Below are positions 10,801 to 25,300 of a stretch of 64,000 nucleotides of DNA, in pieces. The notes beneath the pieces were generated by a model. That model did not search any database, was not told the DNA's origin, and was given only the letters and a program-made list of their open reading frames with translations. Source of the DNA: Callaeas wilsoni (taxonomy: Eukaryota > Chordata > Aves > Passeriformes > Callaeidae); contig VWPU01012699.1 in the NCBI GenBank assembly GCA_013398955.1, forward strand, positions 1-64,000, given 5' to 3'. The first letter of the stretch is position 1, and each line of letters begins with the position of its first letter. The position numbers and the translations under genes were made by a program.

Positions 10801-13800
10801 GCTCACCACTACAGCTGGTTTGAGATATTCCTCACATAAATTTTCAAGTTTTGGCCTATAAAACCACACATGATTGACAGAAATTTCAGCTGAAATCTTT
10901 AAGTAACCACCAGAATTCTCCACAGAAAGCAGGCATTTTCAGGAAAAAAAAAATCAGTCAAAAATAGCTCTGTATCAAGAACAGTTTTGCTGGGAAATTT
11001 CCAGCAAGCTGTTTTCAGAAGTACAGACTCAAGCCTTGGCAGGTTTTGAGAGGTACATAACACTGAATAGGCCTTCTTCAAGGAGTATCCAGGACATTAA
11101 AAATGGAAGGACATAGCTCCCATCAGTAATAGAATCCATGAATTCTAGCAAATTACCTTTCTTTGCATTAGAAAGTTCAAGACTTTCCACTAAGCTGGCA
11201 TGGGGAACCAGATAACACGTAGTGGCTTTCTTCTGAAACACAAAGGGAGCATAGCTTTTCCTAGCATTTTGAAACATGCCACATTAAAAATGAATAGATT
11301 TTCTTTTATTTCCTTTTCAGAAGAATATTTCAAATGTTAATAGGTCCCTGCAAAATTCTTTCAAAAGTTAATAAACATCTTTAAGCTACATGTGGCATTG
11401 GCAGGAAGAACTTAAACTACAGATGGCAAAACAGATCTCTTTATTTGCACATCCTTCTCTTCATCTGCAATGCTAAAGCAACCACAAAAAAAAAAGAAAA
11501 TGTATTTCTGCCAAATCAATGTCAATTTAAAGTAGATTATTCCTTCTGGGCTTACACTGCAGTTTGATCCAGTTGGTCAAAGGTTAGTGCATTATTGTTT
11601 TCTATATAGATCTGAGGTACAACCAGTGTGCAAAATTAAAAAACCCAAAGGCTATCCTAGGTAAAACTAGAAAAGACCCAAGTTTTCACAGCTCTACACT
11701 CCCATGGGTGCTGCATTGGTGGCATGGGATTATTTCCAATATATACTAAAGAAGGCTAAATGGGAGGAGGACTGTGCTGTGTATTTTCAAATGATGGAAC
11801 TTCATTCATGGCTACTTGAATCTAGGATTTGAATTTACGCCTATTTATAATAACAATAAACTAAATAAATACAGACTTTACCAACTTATTCAGTGGTCTT
11901 TCTATTTTCTTCCTAGTCACGCTTTATTTTGCAAAACCCACAAACTTCAATATGTCATTTATCCAATAAATTGTCAGCTGTCTTCACAGTTTTCCATGAC
12001 CACAATCCCATCTGAAGTGTACTTTCTGAGTTGAAACAGATAACTGCTGCCTCATTTTAATTCCAGTCCCATCTTAGTACATTTCTACTAGTAAGTCAAA
12101 AGCTTAGTTTTAATTATTAGAGAATACTAATGATCTTATACTCCAATTTAGCAGTTATCTATGGACTTTTTTTTTTCCCAACAGATGCTTCCTATCCTCC
12201 TCCAGGCATTTAGATCTGGTCCCTGCATGCTTGTAATGGGGGCAAGCTATGTGGAATAGCGTCGTTACAGAAGATGAAATGAGCTGGATAAAGAACTTGG
12301 ATAATTTTTTGAATTTGCTACTTGACACCTCTAAGTGTCTATTAAATACAAAGGTCTATGCGCAGTTTTCCAGTTGCGGAAGTCCCACAGCCAATGGCAC
12401 CTGGAATTACCTCTCTTGTATCATGCTGTTATATTTTCTTTCTAAAAATCTACACTCGGTTCTCAGGAGACAGGCAGGATATTAGGAATAGATACAATTT
12501 CAGTCCTACTAGAAAAGATATATTGAGACTTATAATTCATTTGAAGAGCAACTTGAAGCTCTGTGTAAAAGGTAATTAAATGAGGACCATGTGCAGCCTG
12601 GCTGTCAATGAGGCCAGCCTAGAAATTCTTTGGGGAGCTGTTCCTCTTTTCTGGCTGTATATCCCCCTTTGGCTTTACACTGCCAATCAGCCTTACAACT
12701 CTGCAAGTATCTTTGAGAAAGTTATAGATGAGTAAGAGCTGAGAAGGAGGAGAAGTCCTCACATCTCAAGCAAGGTGTGAATCCAAGGTAAGCAACAGGT
12801 CTGCTGCGATGCAGGAATGTGGCTTTCCCAGGCTTTTTCACAGAGCAAAGCCTTCTGTTTCCCTTAGAACCCTGAAATGTGAAGGTTGGGAGCCAGCAAT
12901 TGCACAGTCTCAGGAACGTCTTCCTGGGGATGGCTCATTCAAGGCATGCAGGGATGCTCCCCTTCATCTGCCTTCCTCTAACAGGAGAGACACACCCCAG
13001 CTCTCAGAAATCCTGCCTGTAAGTAGCAAAGCCCAAGAAAGGATGGTTTGTTATTTATCCAGGTGCTAAGGGCTGCCTCAGCCACGCTTTTTCCATGTAA
13101 CCACAGGCCTTTCTCTCTCTCTCTTTATGCCCCAATTCTTCACATCAAAACACAGAGCTAATCCCACTTCTCCATCACTGGAGTGCTGCCATGAGGATAA
13201 AGAACGTAGACGTTTGGCAGCCAGTGCATAACCAACCTGCAATCCCTGCCATGAATAATGCTTGTGCAGAGATACCTCCACTCAGCTTTTCCAGAGGTTG
13301 TTCAGGAATTAAGAGCAACCTGCAAAATACTTACAAGAAGCATTAAGATTGGGGTTTTGCTGGTATTATTAGAGGCAGCTGGTTTATTTTAAGAAGAACT
13401 GCATTAAACCACAGTTAGGGAAGTGAAGAGGTCACACTTAGCATCTCAGAGACATGGGCTGCACGTGGTGCCCAAGGGAGCATTTGGCTGTTCCGTGTAG
13501 GGTTTCTGTTCACTGATGACTGCGCCGGAGGCATTTAAGGATAACGGGATGGAAGCAGTGATTTACTTGCTGTTAAGCAACTCTCTTATAAATTGGAGTT
13601 TGGTTTCACTCACATTGAGATTCTTTGATTTTCTATTCCCAACAGATAGGAGTAGGGATAGTGCTTTAAGCATAAATGCTGTCTCTGGTAAACATGGACC
13701 AATATCTAAGTGCACAGGAAGCTCTGGGTTTTGCAAATGCACTAGAGAACACGTTATATTTATTTTGCAACATCACTGCTTTTTGTTTGTTAGTACTAAA

Positions 13801-16800
13801 AAATACTGAAATTAAAGCCACATGAATATTAACTGAAGCTTTAAATAATTTATTTTTAGTTTTGCCCTGCAGATGGCTTTACTTAAGGGTACTCCTAACA
13901 AACACTTAAAAATATACATGCACACCTGAAATAGACCGATTTTATTTCTTAATTAATGAAGCGAAAACTTATTAACAGAGTGAGTGCAGAGAGCTTTGAG
14001 TAACTTTTAAGTGCATTATAATCCTTCCATTCTGGTACCCGAGTTCAGCTCCTCCAAACCAGCTGAACCAATGTGGAACTAACTGCGGGCAAGCAGGAGC
14101 TGGTAAGAAACCATCGTGATTTGAAGCCAGAAGAATGCACTGAGACTTTTTTTCAGGAAATCTATTATTTGCAAAAAATGTATGCCATGTTACATGGTGC
14201 TACAAAAACACCATTAGGACGACAGCTTTGAAACAACATACTGCACCTCTTTGCCTGTTAAGGATAGGAAGTAGAGAAATTATTCACTGTAAATATATTG
14301 CTTGATTTCCTTTTCTTTTCCTAACAGTGAACTGTCCAAACACTGAGAAATTGAGTTCATCTAGTATTAAAAATGATGTACTAATTGTATAGGTATGATT
14401 TCTCTCTTAGAGCGATTTTTTTTTTGAAGAGTCTGTTTTTCTATGATCTGCTATGATGGCTAATTGCATAATCCTATATCAACAATTCAGGTGCCAGACT
14501 GAAGACATGAATCAAGCTCAAACTCAATTAAAAACAGCAACAAACTCAGGAATAGGCATCCTGTCCTCAGAGTGAGAATCTGGAAAGGCATATGCCAATA
14601 CAGCTCACACTTAATTGATAATTCAGGTAAAAATGTATTTTTCATAAAGGTTCCACTAGATTTCATAGTAGAAAAGGAGCACAAAGTCCCTGTGAGCATG
14701 GATGAAACACATGTTTAAAATAATTCAACACATCCTCACTCGAAATGCTTTTCAGTTTGCTCCGTTGTACTTCAGGTACATGAATTAATGGGAAATGCAT
14801 GACTGAAGCTTCACACACACATCCACAGATGGCCCTTGCCAGGAGCAAAAAACATGTAAAGTAGAAAAGTTTCAAACAGAAGGACTCACATTGCTATAGA
14901 GAATACCGGCGTGTGCTATGCTGTACGAGGTGGGATAATCAGGCACAGTCCTGATTTGAGTGATAGAAATTAATATAGATTGGGCTAGACTGTAAAGTAC
15001 AGTAAATCAACACAGCAGCATTAACTTCATAGTCTAAGAACTCGGCCATCCCGTTTAATTGACATTTTAAGCCTGAATGAGACCAGTGGATTCTCAGTAT
15101 CTTGAATAATAATTAGACTGTATCCTATATATAATGCATAGAGACAGACTTCTCATTCTTAGTGATAAAATTTGGTATTTCTGGGTGAATAAATGTAATG
15201 ACAAAGAAGGAAATTAACAGCAAATCACTGTGGCTAATAAGGAAGTGTTGATGCAAAATATTAATTCTCTCCACAGAATGAAGACAAGCTAGACAGTAGG
15301 CTGCTGCAGTGCTGTAGAAGAATTGACAATTAGACAAATGCTATGTGTACTATCTTTAAAGTACAAAGAAATGATTTGTCTTTGCCAGACTGTGAAGAAG
15401 GTAAGCTGACATAAATTAGCCGACATTAATGGATGTTAGTTTCTTATTATTCACATTGGCAAGGTTCTCCATCATCTTCACGGAATACAAGTATCAACCA
15501 GAAAAATGCACAGGAAGTTTCACTCTGTTATCATAGGCTTCTCCAGACCATTATTTCAAAATCAATCCCTGCAGCAATGCCCAAATGCCAAACAAGTCAA
15601 GAACACAGCACAGCTGTCACTATTCATCCCGTTTCTAGTGGTCCACACACATATAGTGCCATTCCTCTCTCAGCTCTCTCCATCCTTGCAGAGTAGTTTG
15701 TTCACCTTCTCACCCATACAAAAGCCAGGCAAAAAAGTGCAGTAATTTATTTTAATAAAATTCCACTGAGAATATGCAGAGCAACTCAGTAGAAGGGAAG
15801 GATATTTAGTCAGCTTTATGCACCAGTGTGAGTATTTCTGATGAGCAAGGCCTGGAATGGTAATTAAGGCTGTTGCACACTGCCCTGGAAGGCCACTCAA
15901 CAACGGGACCACACCAAATCTTCAGCAACACAAATATTGCAGCGTAACAACAAGGGACTGCTAAATGATGTGTAAAGTCTCCCAAAGAAATGGCACGCTG
16001 GTCGGGGACAGAAGCAGAACAATATCCTTGAAGATTTAAAAAACTTGACTGATGAGGTCCCTGAGCAGGACTGCCAGCCTAAGGGGATGTTTCTACACAC
16101 AGGACAGTCAGTTGTTCTTGCAATGCCCACTAGTTATTAAACCAGATTTCCCATCAGTGATGACTCATTTTAGCTGCTCTGGTTCAGAAAAGTAAGTAAA
16201 CAACAGCCACAGGTCATTTCAATGGTGTTGAAGGATCAGAAAGTGAAGATTTTGGAGCACAAAAGGAGAGGAGCAGTGCTTGATAGTTGCATGGAAATGT
16301 AAATGCTTTGGGGATATTACATGGAGGCAGCACATGGCACAAAGTTCGAGGGAATGACTGAGGTGTTTCAGCAAGTCAAAGTACAAATGGAACTGCTTTT
16401 TATACAGATGATCTCAGTTCTGTTTGTGCACTTTCACACGTTCCTCTTGTCTGTTCAGTATGACCCTGGTAGATAAGACTGTGATGGTCTCTCACATCCT
16501 CCAGGACACTTAGGACACTAGATTTTGAGGCTTTTTTGTTTGTTTGTTTCCTTTTTTTTTAACGAACAAGTTTGGATCCCAGCATGTCTAGAGGCCACCA
16601 GTTGCTTTTACTATTTATTAATTCCTCATTGTTCTAGCAATTGGGAACCTAGTCCTTTGGATTAACAGCCAAACTGGAAGCTGGGTAGATACAGCAAGTG
16701 AGCAGGTTTTTAAGTTGCCTGCTACACCAACTCCCATTTCAAGGCTCTAGCACACTTGCTAAGCAATACAGCCAGCACCTACAGATCTAACACCTACTTT

Positions 16801-18376
16801 TCAGCTTCCACATGCACACAGGGCTTGGGAAAATAGCTTTGTTAAGATGTGCAAATAAATCCATGCATACTTGTACTGTTGCTCATCTAAGGGGTTCATG
16901 AAAAATCTAATATCTTATCACAACTTGTATCAAAATGGAACATTTTGCAGATGTGAAATAGGAACAGACCCAGGCTGGAAATGGATTCAGTGATAACTGG
17001 TTTTGCTTGATGACTTTTACAGACAGCAACCTCATGTATAGAGACTTCTAGGCATTCCGCAGCTTTGCTGGGCGGTGATGGGGAAGATAAAGCAAACAAT
17101 TTTCCTTTATCTGAAAATGTGTAAATGAATAATTCAACTGCTATATCAATGATGATTGCTAAATGGTTCTTCTCAACGTCTATCAATGGCCTGATGAAAG
17201 GAATTAATGCTGACAGTGATAAATTGTTTTCTCAGGCATTGAGACTTCATGACAAGAGAGGATTTCTTTTGAGGTCAGAAGACACTATATCAGCTGAATA
17301 TTGTTCTGCATTACATGCATTGGAGGCACCCAATGATTTGCTGGGCATTTAAGCAACTTGTGGCTTATCCCTTTGCCTCTCCACAGTGATGTGGATCACC
17401 TCTCTTTACTGAATGCACAGGCTGTAACACAGATCAGTTTGCTCACCACCCTTCCTCTCTCACTTATCCTGTTACATTTATCTCGGTAATCCATACAGAC
17501 CTCATGCAATCTGTCTCCAGGTTTTGAGGGTTCCTTAATGTAAATGTGTTTGCTCAAATATATCAGACTTAATGGACATGCTTTAGGATGATGCATGTCA
17601 AATTTAATGTATTTACCACATTAATCAGGCTTGTTCCCTTCACATCTATTTCAATTCCCCAAGAATGAGAAAACATGAATTGAATAGCTGTTTACTTAGT
17701 ACCCCAGTAAAAACACCCAATGTTTTAGCAGTTTACATAATGGTGGACAAAACCAAGTGTTTGGTTTGGCAGAAGGGGGTGTCCAGTATTTTTTTCTCTC
17801 ATTGGAAACTTGGTACAAGCTCGTTAAACAAGGAGAGGGACTGCTACTCTTTTCATCAAGCTTTCAAATAAGACACCGGCTAATTTATATAAGTAAGCAC
17901 TATGAGTATTTACATTAATGGCACATTCAGAAATGAAATGTGAAACATAATTTCTCAGTTCCAGTGTTAATCAGATCTAGATTTCAGAAAGAAACCAAGG
18001 GAAAAAAAAAGGCAGATGGCTCTGGAGCAAGGATCTGTTGGTTAGAAATGGTTATTGGTATGGATACAGAAAGGCTCTGAATGGTGGTCTGGGTTTGTGG
18101 GGAGTCCACACAAGCAGTACCACACAAGCAGTGACCACCAGTTTCAAACGATGCAGCTCAACAAACGTGAGGAGAAAGGTGGGAAAAGAAGATGGATCTA
18201 TTTGTGGGAAAAACATACGTAAGAACCAGGAAGAAAAGAGGAGCCAGAAACAAATTTATCTGGAGCATTAGAAAGAATGCAGGTCCTTCTCATAGAAAAG
18301 TCTGCTAATGAAGTGTGTTTTCTTATGAACATATATATAATTTCATAGTATGGCTAGTGGGTGCTGAATAAAACAA

Positions 18377-18407
<31 letters not shown>

Positions 18408-21400
18408 AACAACATCAGAATACAAAAGCCAAGGTATTTACTCTTTAGTATTCGATATGTCAATACAAACAATTGTAATGCTGACATTCCATTTTTAGTC
18501 AAACCCACTTCTATCTGCAAAGTTACATCTTCTGCCTTTGCTATCAGTATATCTGTAAAATTGCTATCAAGGAGCTGGAAACTTATCTATAAAACTTGCT
18601 GTGAAGGACTTTCCTGGTTTCTACTGAAAATGGAGTTTGATCACTTTGCTGCATACAAAGCTTAAAGAAGGGGATTTTAAAACACAATGCAACATATAAA
18701 ATACCCACTACACTTCCTCTCTGGAACATGAAGCATCTAAGGGATTCAACCAAATGCTCTCTAAATAAGACAAATCTCAAAAAAGTTTCTTAAAAAAATA
18801 AAAATTAAAAATGTTTCTTCCTTTTTCTGACCAGATTGCCTTTAAATTACACTGCAAAACCCTTCTGAAAGGTTGTTCTTGGAAAGAAGAAAAAATGATG
18901 ATAAAGCCTGCCATAAGGCAGATGATTATCAAGAACTTTAATGGAATTGAGCGCTGGGCTACAGCAGAGCTACAAAAGAATCCCTTGACCTCAGTGTGTG
19001 TTTTTGTTCTGGCACAAAGCAGCAAAGTCCCCAGTGCACTTTTAATGTGGCTTTGGTAGTGTGGAAGCCCAACCCTCTGCCTAGCTAGAGACTTTTCAAA
19101 ACCCTTTTAAGTCTCTGAAGGCATTTGCTCTGTATTATCTACAAGGTTCCTGTTTAACACTGGATGAATCCATTTTGAGCAACTGACCTGGACCGCTAAT
19201 GAAAATTTGACAAATGTTAGTTCCAAGCCTTTCTTCAAAGTTTCAAAAATTCTAACTACATTTATCTTCATAATCTTTGCCCGGCTCTGAATTTCACTTG
19301 AAATTCTCCAAACAAACAAGAGGGGTCAATGCACAGTTAGGTAATTTCTTTCCAGGAACTAGGAATCTTTCTACTGTGGATTCTAACCCCAGCCTGCCTC
19401 AGGGATTTAACTCCCCACACAACTTCAGTAGGAAGTCCCTTGTGCTTCCAGTGGAGCAGGCAGTACCAATAACACCTAGATGTATTTTGGATTGCTACTA
19501 CCAACTCTCCTATTATTGAGTATTTGCTCTCTAGAGAACCCACAAGAAAACTTCAGGTCTGTTCAGAATGTTAAAATCTATTTTATTTTTACCAGTGATG
19601 TTATTTTGATGACAAAATCTACCTGCAGTGATGCCCCTGATGTCAAAACTCAACAGGCTTTTACTAAACAATGAATCAGGCCTTTTAGCTCAATCACTGA
19701 CGTATTAAATATAACACTTGAAACCATAAGCTTTCCAGTTCAACAAAAGAATTCCTTCAGATGAACTGTCCATGCTTCCATGTACTCTCTGAATTTCCCT
19801 TTAGACCAGAGGTGTTTTTTTGATTCACTTACGTTGTTAAGGATGGAATGCCTGCTGGAAACCCACAATGGAGAATAAACACATTCACACATAGAAATAT
19901 CTGTGACAAAAAAAGAAACCCTCTTTCTTTGTATTGAAACCTGAGTGCAAATTTAAGAATAGACTTGAAACTTCCTTAGACACTTCTCATCAGCCTATTC
20001 ATGCTGAAGTTGTGTTTTGCATGAAGCTTGAGTACATCATTAGCAAAAACCTTATTCTATGTCAACTTGCTCCACTGGCAAATTTGCCACCCGTTTTGGG
20101 TAAGAAAGAGAAAAGGAAACTGGACCCAGAAAATTTATCATCATGCAACTTTAAAAGTGGGGTTTGATAAATCACCAAAGTGTTGCTGTCTGTGAAAATG
20201 GCACATTCCGTCTTTCCCTTCAGCCTCAGCAGAGCTTCATACCAACACTGAAGAATGATATGATTAATTACGACTAAATTTCCTGTTCATTACAGATATA
20301 TTCCGAAAAAGAAAACAGCCTGTTAATTTGTGTATACCCAAAAACACTGTTGCTGCATATCCTAGTATTCCCATGAGAAGTTGTCTGCAATAATGAATAC
20401 TTCAGTAATTAGCATTTGTTTGCTTGTGCCATGGATTTTTGACTTTTCCCTTGAAGCTGTTTATCAATGAAAATTCTTAATGCATATTAATTAATACAAT
20501 CACACTTTTCCAAGAGTAGCTGCTAATTTGAAACAACACTTGAAATATGAAACATTGAACTTTTTAACAAATGCTTTGTTCCTCTCAAGATGTCCAATTA
20601 TTACATTCTGTATGTAAAGGTGTCATCTGTAACTGTCTTGTAAGTTTTTGGGCCATTGTGACAATGGGGAAATTCAAGACAAATAATGACACTTTTACTC
20701 CCTTGAGGGGAACAGAATTCCTTTTCTTTGTAAAATGAAGGCACCTTTTTTTCTTATGTTTACATGGGAACAATACTGTCAAGAGCTTGACACATCATCT
20801 GTGCATTCAATAAAGGAATCTTATTTATAGGAATACTTGAAGACCCTGCTGTACCTGTCTGAGCTGGGGAGTCTGTCATGACATGAAGAGGAAGTCAACT
20901 TCTTCATCATGCCCTTCCTCTTACTAGGTACTTTAGCATTTTCCACTTAATCCTTCTTTCAAAACACAACTACTTTATTGCAAAGGGCTTGAGGGAAGAG
21001 CTCTGAGGATGACTGGACCTCAAAGGGATACTCATGGATCCTGAGGTCTGCTGTCTGTGGGGGTGGGAGCACTGGTAGCATCTGTGCCGCCAGGACCACG
21101 TTTGGCTTCCTCACTGACACTACAGCAAAGGCATTCAGGGTGTAACATATTCAAAAAACCTTCAAAATGGTTTAAATATATTTTAAAGAACAATATAGCA
21201 CAATATAATGACTGCTTCATATGGAAATGATCATGTGTTCCTGGCATACAGGTATATGAGGAGGGAAATTGTATATAACATTGCTGCTTTCTTTCAACTG
21301 AGCAAATATGAAGAGCCAGTAAAATACTTAATTGGTTTAGATCAGCAACTGACAATTAAAAACCTAGCAACTGGTATTTTACACATTTTTGATTCATACC

Positions 21401-22285
21401 CAGGAGTATCTCACTATTAGAACGTGATGAACCAGAATTATCTCACATGATGCCTATCTGGAAGACTGTTATTAGTATCTTGTTTATTAGTTAACTGGGC
21501 AGGACTGATGTCAGTTTAGTTATTTTAGTGACAACTACAGAAACATGTGAAATGAAAGAGATTCTGGTTAGAAAACATGGAATCAGATTCTAACATTTTA
21601 ATGAAACTTTTTACTGCAATCTCCATCTGCAAAGGGAACTTGCTAAAGGTGAATTTTTCTTGTTCAGTTCCTTAAATTGGTGACATACTGCTCTAATACA
21701 AACCTGAGACTTCTGTTTTGTCCTCCATTGCCTATTAGATATTTTTACATGTATTGAGATTAAAAATCAGTACATGCCAATCACAAGGCAGGGTGGATAG
21801 TGCTATCCTTCTACAGCAAAGGCAACTTTATTTTCAATACAGCTGTAAGGTCTTCTGAACAGACACCTGCTTGCTTCTCCTTGTGGTTTAGTTTATCACA
21901 GTAATTATTCTGCTATTTAAATTTTATTCTGAATTTTACTAATTCAAGGCCAGATGACAGAGCTGCAGTGTCTCACTACCACTCCCACTGAAAGAGTCAT
22001 GCACAACAACTCTTATGTTAAGCCACTGTGTGTAACCCACTAGTCTTGGGGGCTGAAATGATCTTTCATAACCAGATCCCAGGCCCCCAGGTTGAGCACT
22101 GCATTGACCCACAATGGTAATTGTATGTACTCATCTCATGCATTTGATGAAATCTGGCTACCCAGGAGCTAAAGGAAGGCTAAAGCTGACACAAGGGGGC
22201 AAACAAATAAAGTAATGAGAATTAAACACGTCTTTTTCCCAAGAACTGACAGCAATAAAATCCAGTGTAAAATATGATTTTGTAC
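4897..22285 (-). other. Large intron, 17.4 kb
   Basis: AT-rich intron with many short chance ORFs and no recognisable gene. It holds an (AAAT)n microsatellite at 18375-18409 and a (TTTG)n-like run near 16535. I looked for further phase-compatible NCKAP5 exons and saw none with both good splice sites and family likeness. Several stretches rich in ATTA/TAAT words could be regulatory, but nothing here can be assigned. Confidence 0.8.
18375..18409. repeat. (AAAT)n microsatellite, about 8 units
   Basis: An uninterrupted run of TAAA tetranucleotides, read directly. It is flanked by AATAAAAC on the left and AAAACAAC on the right. It is likely length-polymorphic. Confidence 0.97.
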
Positions 22286-22364
22286 CTATCACATGACTCT
22301 GACATGTAGTCCTTGTCATGGTGTCCTCCTCTTCTTCTTGCAGGTTTTCTGTGACTACTTTAGC
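22286..22364 (-). CDS. NCKAP5: NCKAP5 coding exon candidate, 26 codons plus 1 nt, acidic
   Basis: This 79-nt exon has acceptor TTGTTGCACTATGTACAG and donor GATAG|GTACAA. It encodes AKVVTENLQEEEEDTM then TRTTCQSHVI. Phase decides the case: the preceding exon ends at phase 0, this one runs phase 0 to phase 1, and its last G plus AG from the next exon makes GAG (Glu). That allows the next exon's canonical TTAG acceptor to be used without meeting a stop, whereas direct splicing from 26492 to that acceptor would give an early TGA. I do not remember this stretch firmly from other species, so the call rests on splice sites, phase and plausible composition. Confidence 0.8.
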
Positions 22365-25300
22365 CTGTACATAGTGCAACAACAAAAGTGAAGAACATCT
22401 GTGACTCTCTTTATTTTGCTTCATGACTGTAGAATATTTTTCAGAAATAAATCAGAGTAAAGTTACATGGCATTAAGAGTGGAATATATAACCTGTCTTA
22501 TTCTATGAATGATATCTGACGATAACAACTTTAATTTCATTCACAATCACAGTATGCAGCAATGAAAAATACCCTTGGAAGATGCACTTCTTCAAAATAA
22601 AAACCTAATATATGATGTGGTATCTCTTAAGTTCAGTTTGCAAACACTGAACTTTGGTGTTTCTATTTCCACCTCTGTTTAAAAGCATTTATTAGCTCGA
22701 CAGAGAGAAAAAATTCATTTAAGAACGCAGTACACTCCAGGAGCCTCTATGTGGTATTCATGTGTGTGCTATTCAAATCCCTCAGATATTCTGGGTTTTT
22801 TTCACACAAAGATGTATCTTCACCCTGTTATTCTGCACTCCTATTTCCCAGGCGTACGGACAAACTGGGTTCCTCCCTAGCACACAGTGAAATCCCCCTC
22901 CATCATGTGCCGTTGGTGGCCACAATTCAGATCCAAGGACATATTTTTCTGCCATGCTACATAAATCAAAGAGGAATAAAGATACTTCCAGGGTGATGAG
23001 AGTAGGAAAGGCAGGACCACAGAAAAAACTGCTTTCAATATCTCAGGGATCTTAAATTATTTGCTAATCACTCTCTGCTGTTTTAAACTGCTTACAGCAC
23101 GCTCACAGTAACAAGAGCACATTTTGTAATCTAAACCACTGGAATTTATCATCATTTGCATGACATATCTTCGATCACAGAGTAAAGCCTGCTTGCTGGG
23201 TTACACAAGTAGCCCTGTTGACCCCTGTGAGCAGCCTAAGTACGACACCAAAGACTTGCTTTCTAGATTTTTAAAAGTGCATTTACCATCTCTTAATCCT
23301 AGGGATTTGATTACATCTTTTATTTCTTCCAAAATGCCTCTCTTCAGGCTATGGAAAATGAAGAGGCGAGTGATCATTTGGCATCCAGTTCCGGGTGGAA
23401 CAGTTTCTCACATTTGCAGAGTGCACGGCCAAGTGCCGCTGTGACATTTCATAATATTGCGATAGATCCCTGGGTATTCCCCAAACACACAGACTGCGCG
23501 CACGGAGTGCGACGCAAAACTCCTGGTGTCTTGGGTTCGGTGCCACGCTTCCACCTCACTAAGAGAAGCCCGTGGCTGTTCTAAATCACACAGGGCTGTA
23601 ATAAAATCACAAAGATGAAATGAAGCAGCGCAGCACAAAAATGATTGTATCTCACCTTAAGGTCCAGCCAAGGACATGAAAAAGTACTGGAGAATGTGGA
23701 ATATCCTTGGTGTAGGCTAAAGTGTTATGTGTTTCTGCTGGCTGGCCTTTAGAGCAAAGTGCTTTTTTGATGAACGCTAACGGGAAGTGTACCCCTCTGA
23801 AGGTGAATGCACAAGGCCACCATTGGTGGAACATTGCTTTTTCCATAAATTCAGTGGCAGTCCAGCAATAACATTCTTTGCATGAACAGAAATCAGAGGT
23901 AATCGGTGCATATGTTATGGCATAATAATGCCTCAAGCCTTTACCTGGCACACCATAAGAAAAGTGACTTAATCATCAAAAATTAAATAGCTTTTAAAGG
24001 AAAAAAACTTGCTAGAAAATTAATGTTAAAAACTGTTCTGGCCAGGATTTAAAGCAGCAGTATATATCTGATAAGCAGTTTGGAAATACAGCAGCTTCCG
24101 CACTGAACCGTATGACTGAGTGCACTTTGCATTGTTCAGAAAAGAAAAGAAATCTTCCTGGTTAAGGGCTTTTCAAAAGATTTATGCTGTTTTCTCCAAA
24201 AGCATTAATTTTGTCTTTTTATGAGCAAAAAAATGCACAACAGGCCACTCTACTGCATGCGACTGTTTTCAGTCACAGCTATCTCCCAGCCCTTTGCAAT
24301 CTGCTTCAAAGTAAGCAGACACCAAAGAATAACTGGAAATGATAGTAATAAGATTAATGAACTTTGAATTTAAAGACTTTGCATTGTTTTTCTTTTAGAA
24401 ATTTGGAGCGCAAGATGAAATACCACATATTGAGGAATCTTAAGGTATATCTCTTTCGTAAGTTAGCATTAATAACTGTAAGCACGTTTTAAATCTCGTT
24501 ATTCTACATACCCGCAGTCTTTTGGCACCAGATATTTCTTTCAGGAATTAAGTGCCACAGTAAACACAATATGAAACTCAAAAAAATGAAACATATAAGT
24601 GTAACTTAATCTTCAAAAACAATACAAAAACACTGTTTCCCTGCTAACAAAAGAGTGTATGGTGTAGCAGAAGTAATGCCTTTTCACCATGACTAACATG
24701 TCCTTAAAAACTAAATAGTATAATTAGCATTTCTCCATTATTTACGTACATTAAGGACAATCTTTGCACTTCTCTCATAAAATGAAGTGTGTTTCTTGAA
24801 GATATACTTAAAAGACTATTATTGCAGCATTTAGAAAGACTTCACAAAATGACAGACAAAAAGCACAGCAAATTATTGCAGCATTAGAAAATAATAAGTT
24901 AGAAAGAAATTGTAGAAGCAATGTGTAGAGTTTTTTGTACTTCTGTACAGTGAAGATATACCCTAAGCTGTCAGGACCATATTAAATGGGGCATAGTTAA
25001 AATGAGTGTCTCTGATAAGGGGCTCTGCTTTGCTATCTAAGTTCTAGATCAGTTGGATTGAATTTCCTGCATATTGCACATTTCCAGACTTTCATTCTCT
25101 CTTTTTCCTTTCAGTGACACTACAAGGACAGCCTTAGATATGCTTATAATTTGTGGTTTTATAATGCAGGAGACATCTACATTTTCAAAGAAGAGATGAT
25201 ACCAGAGGAGTCAGGAGGAAAGTTTTCAAACACATTCATTTTGCATATGTTCCCTGTAAGTTTTAAAAAAATGACCTTGCAGATGTTCTCAGGAAAGATG

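Noticed and set aside
16534..16560. TTTG/T-run near 16540 considered as the tail of a retroposon
   Set aside because: No recognisable retroposon body or target duplication on either side, so it is treated as a simple repeat.
17125..17352. Plus-strand 75-codon frame with protein-like composition
   Set aside because: No family likeness, no splice sites or poly(A) suggesting a retrocopy, and no neighbouring open segments. Chance is the simplest explanation.
23652..23951. Minus-strand 99-codon frame ending beside a donor-like CTTAAG|GTGAGA
   Set aside because: The donor is plausible, but the frame stops before it, no matching acceptor with the right phase was found, and the peptide has no NCKAP5 likeness. 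The exon chain needs no exon here.
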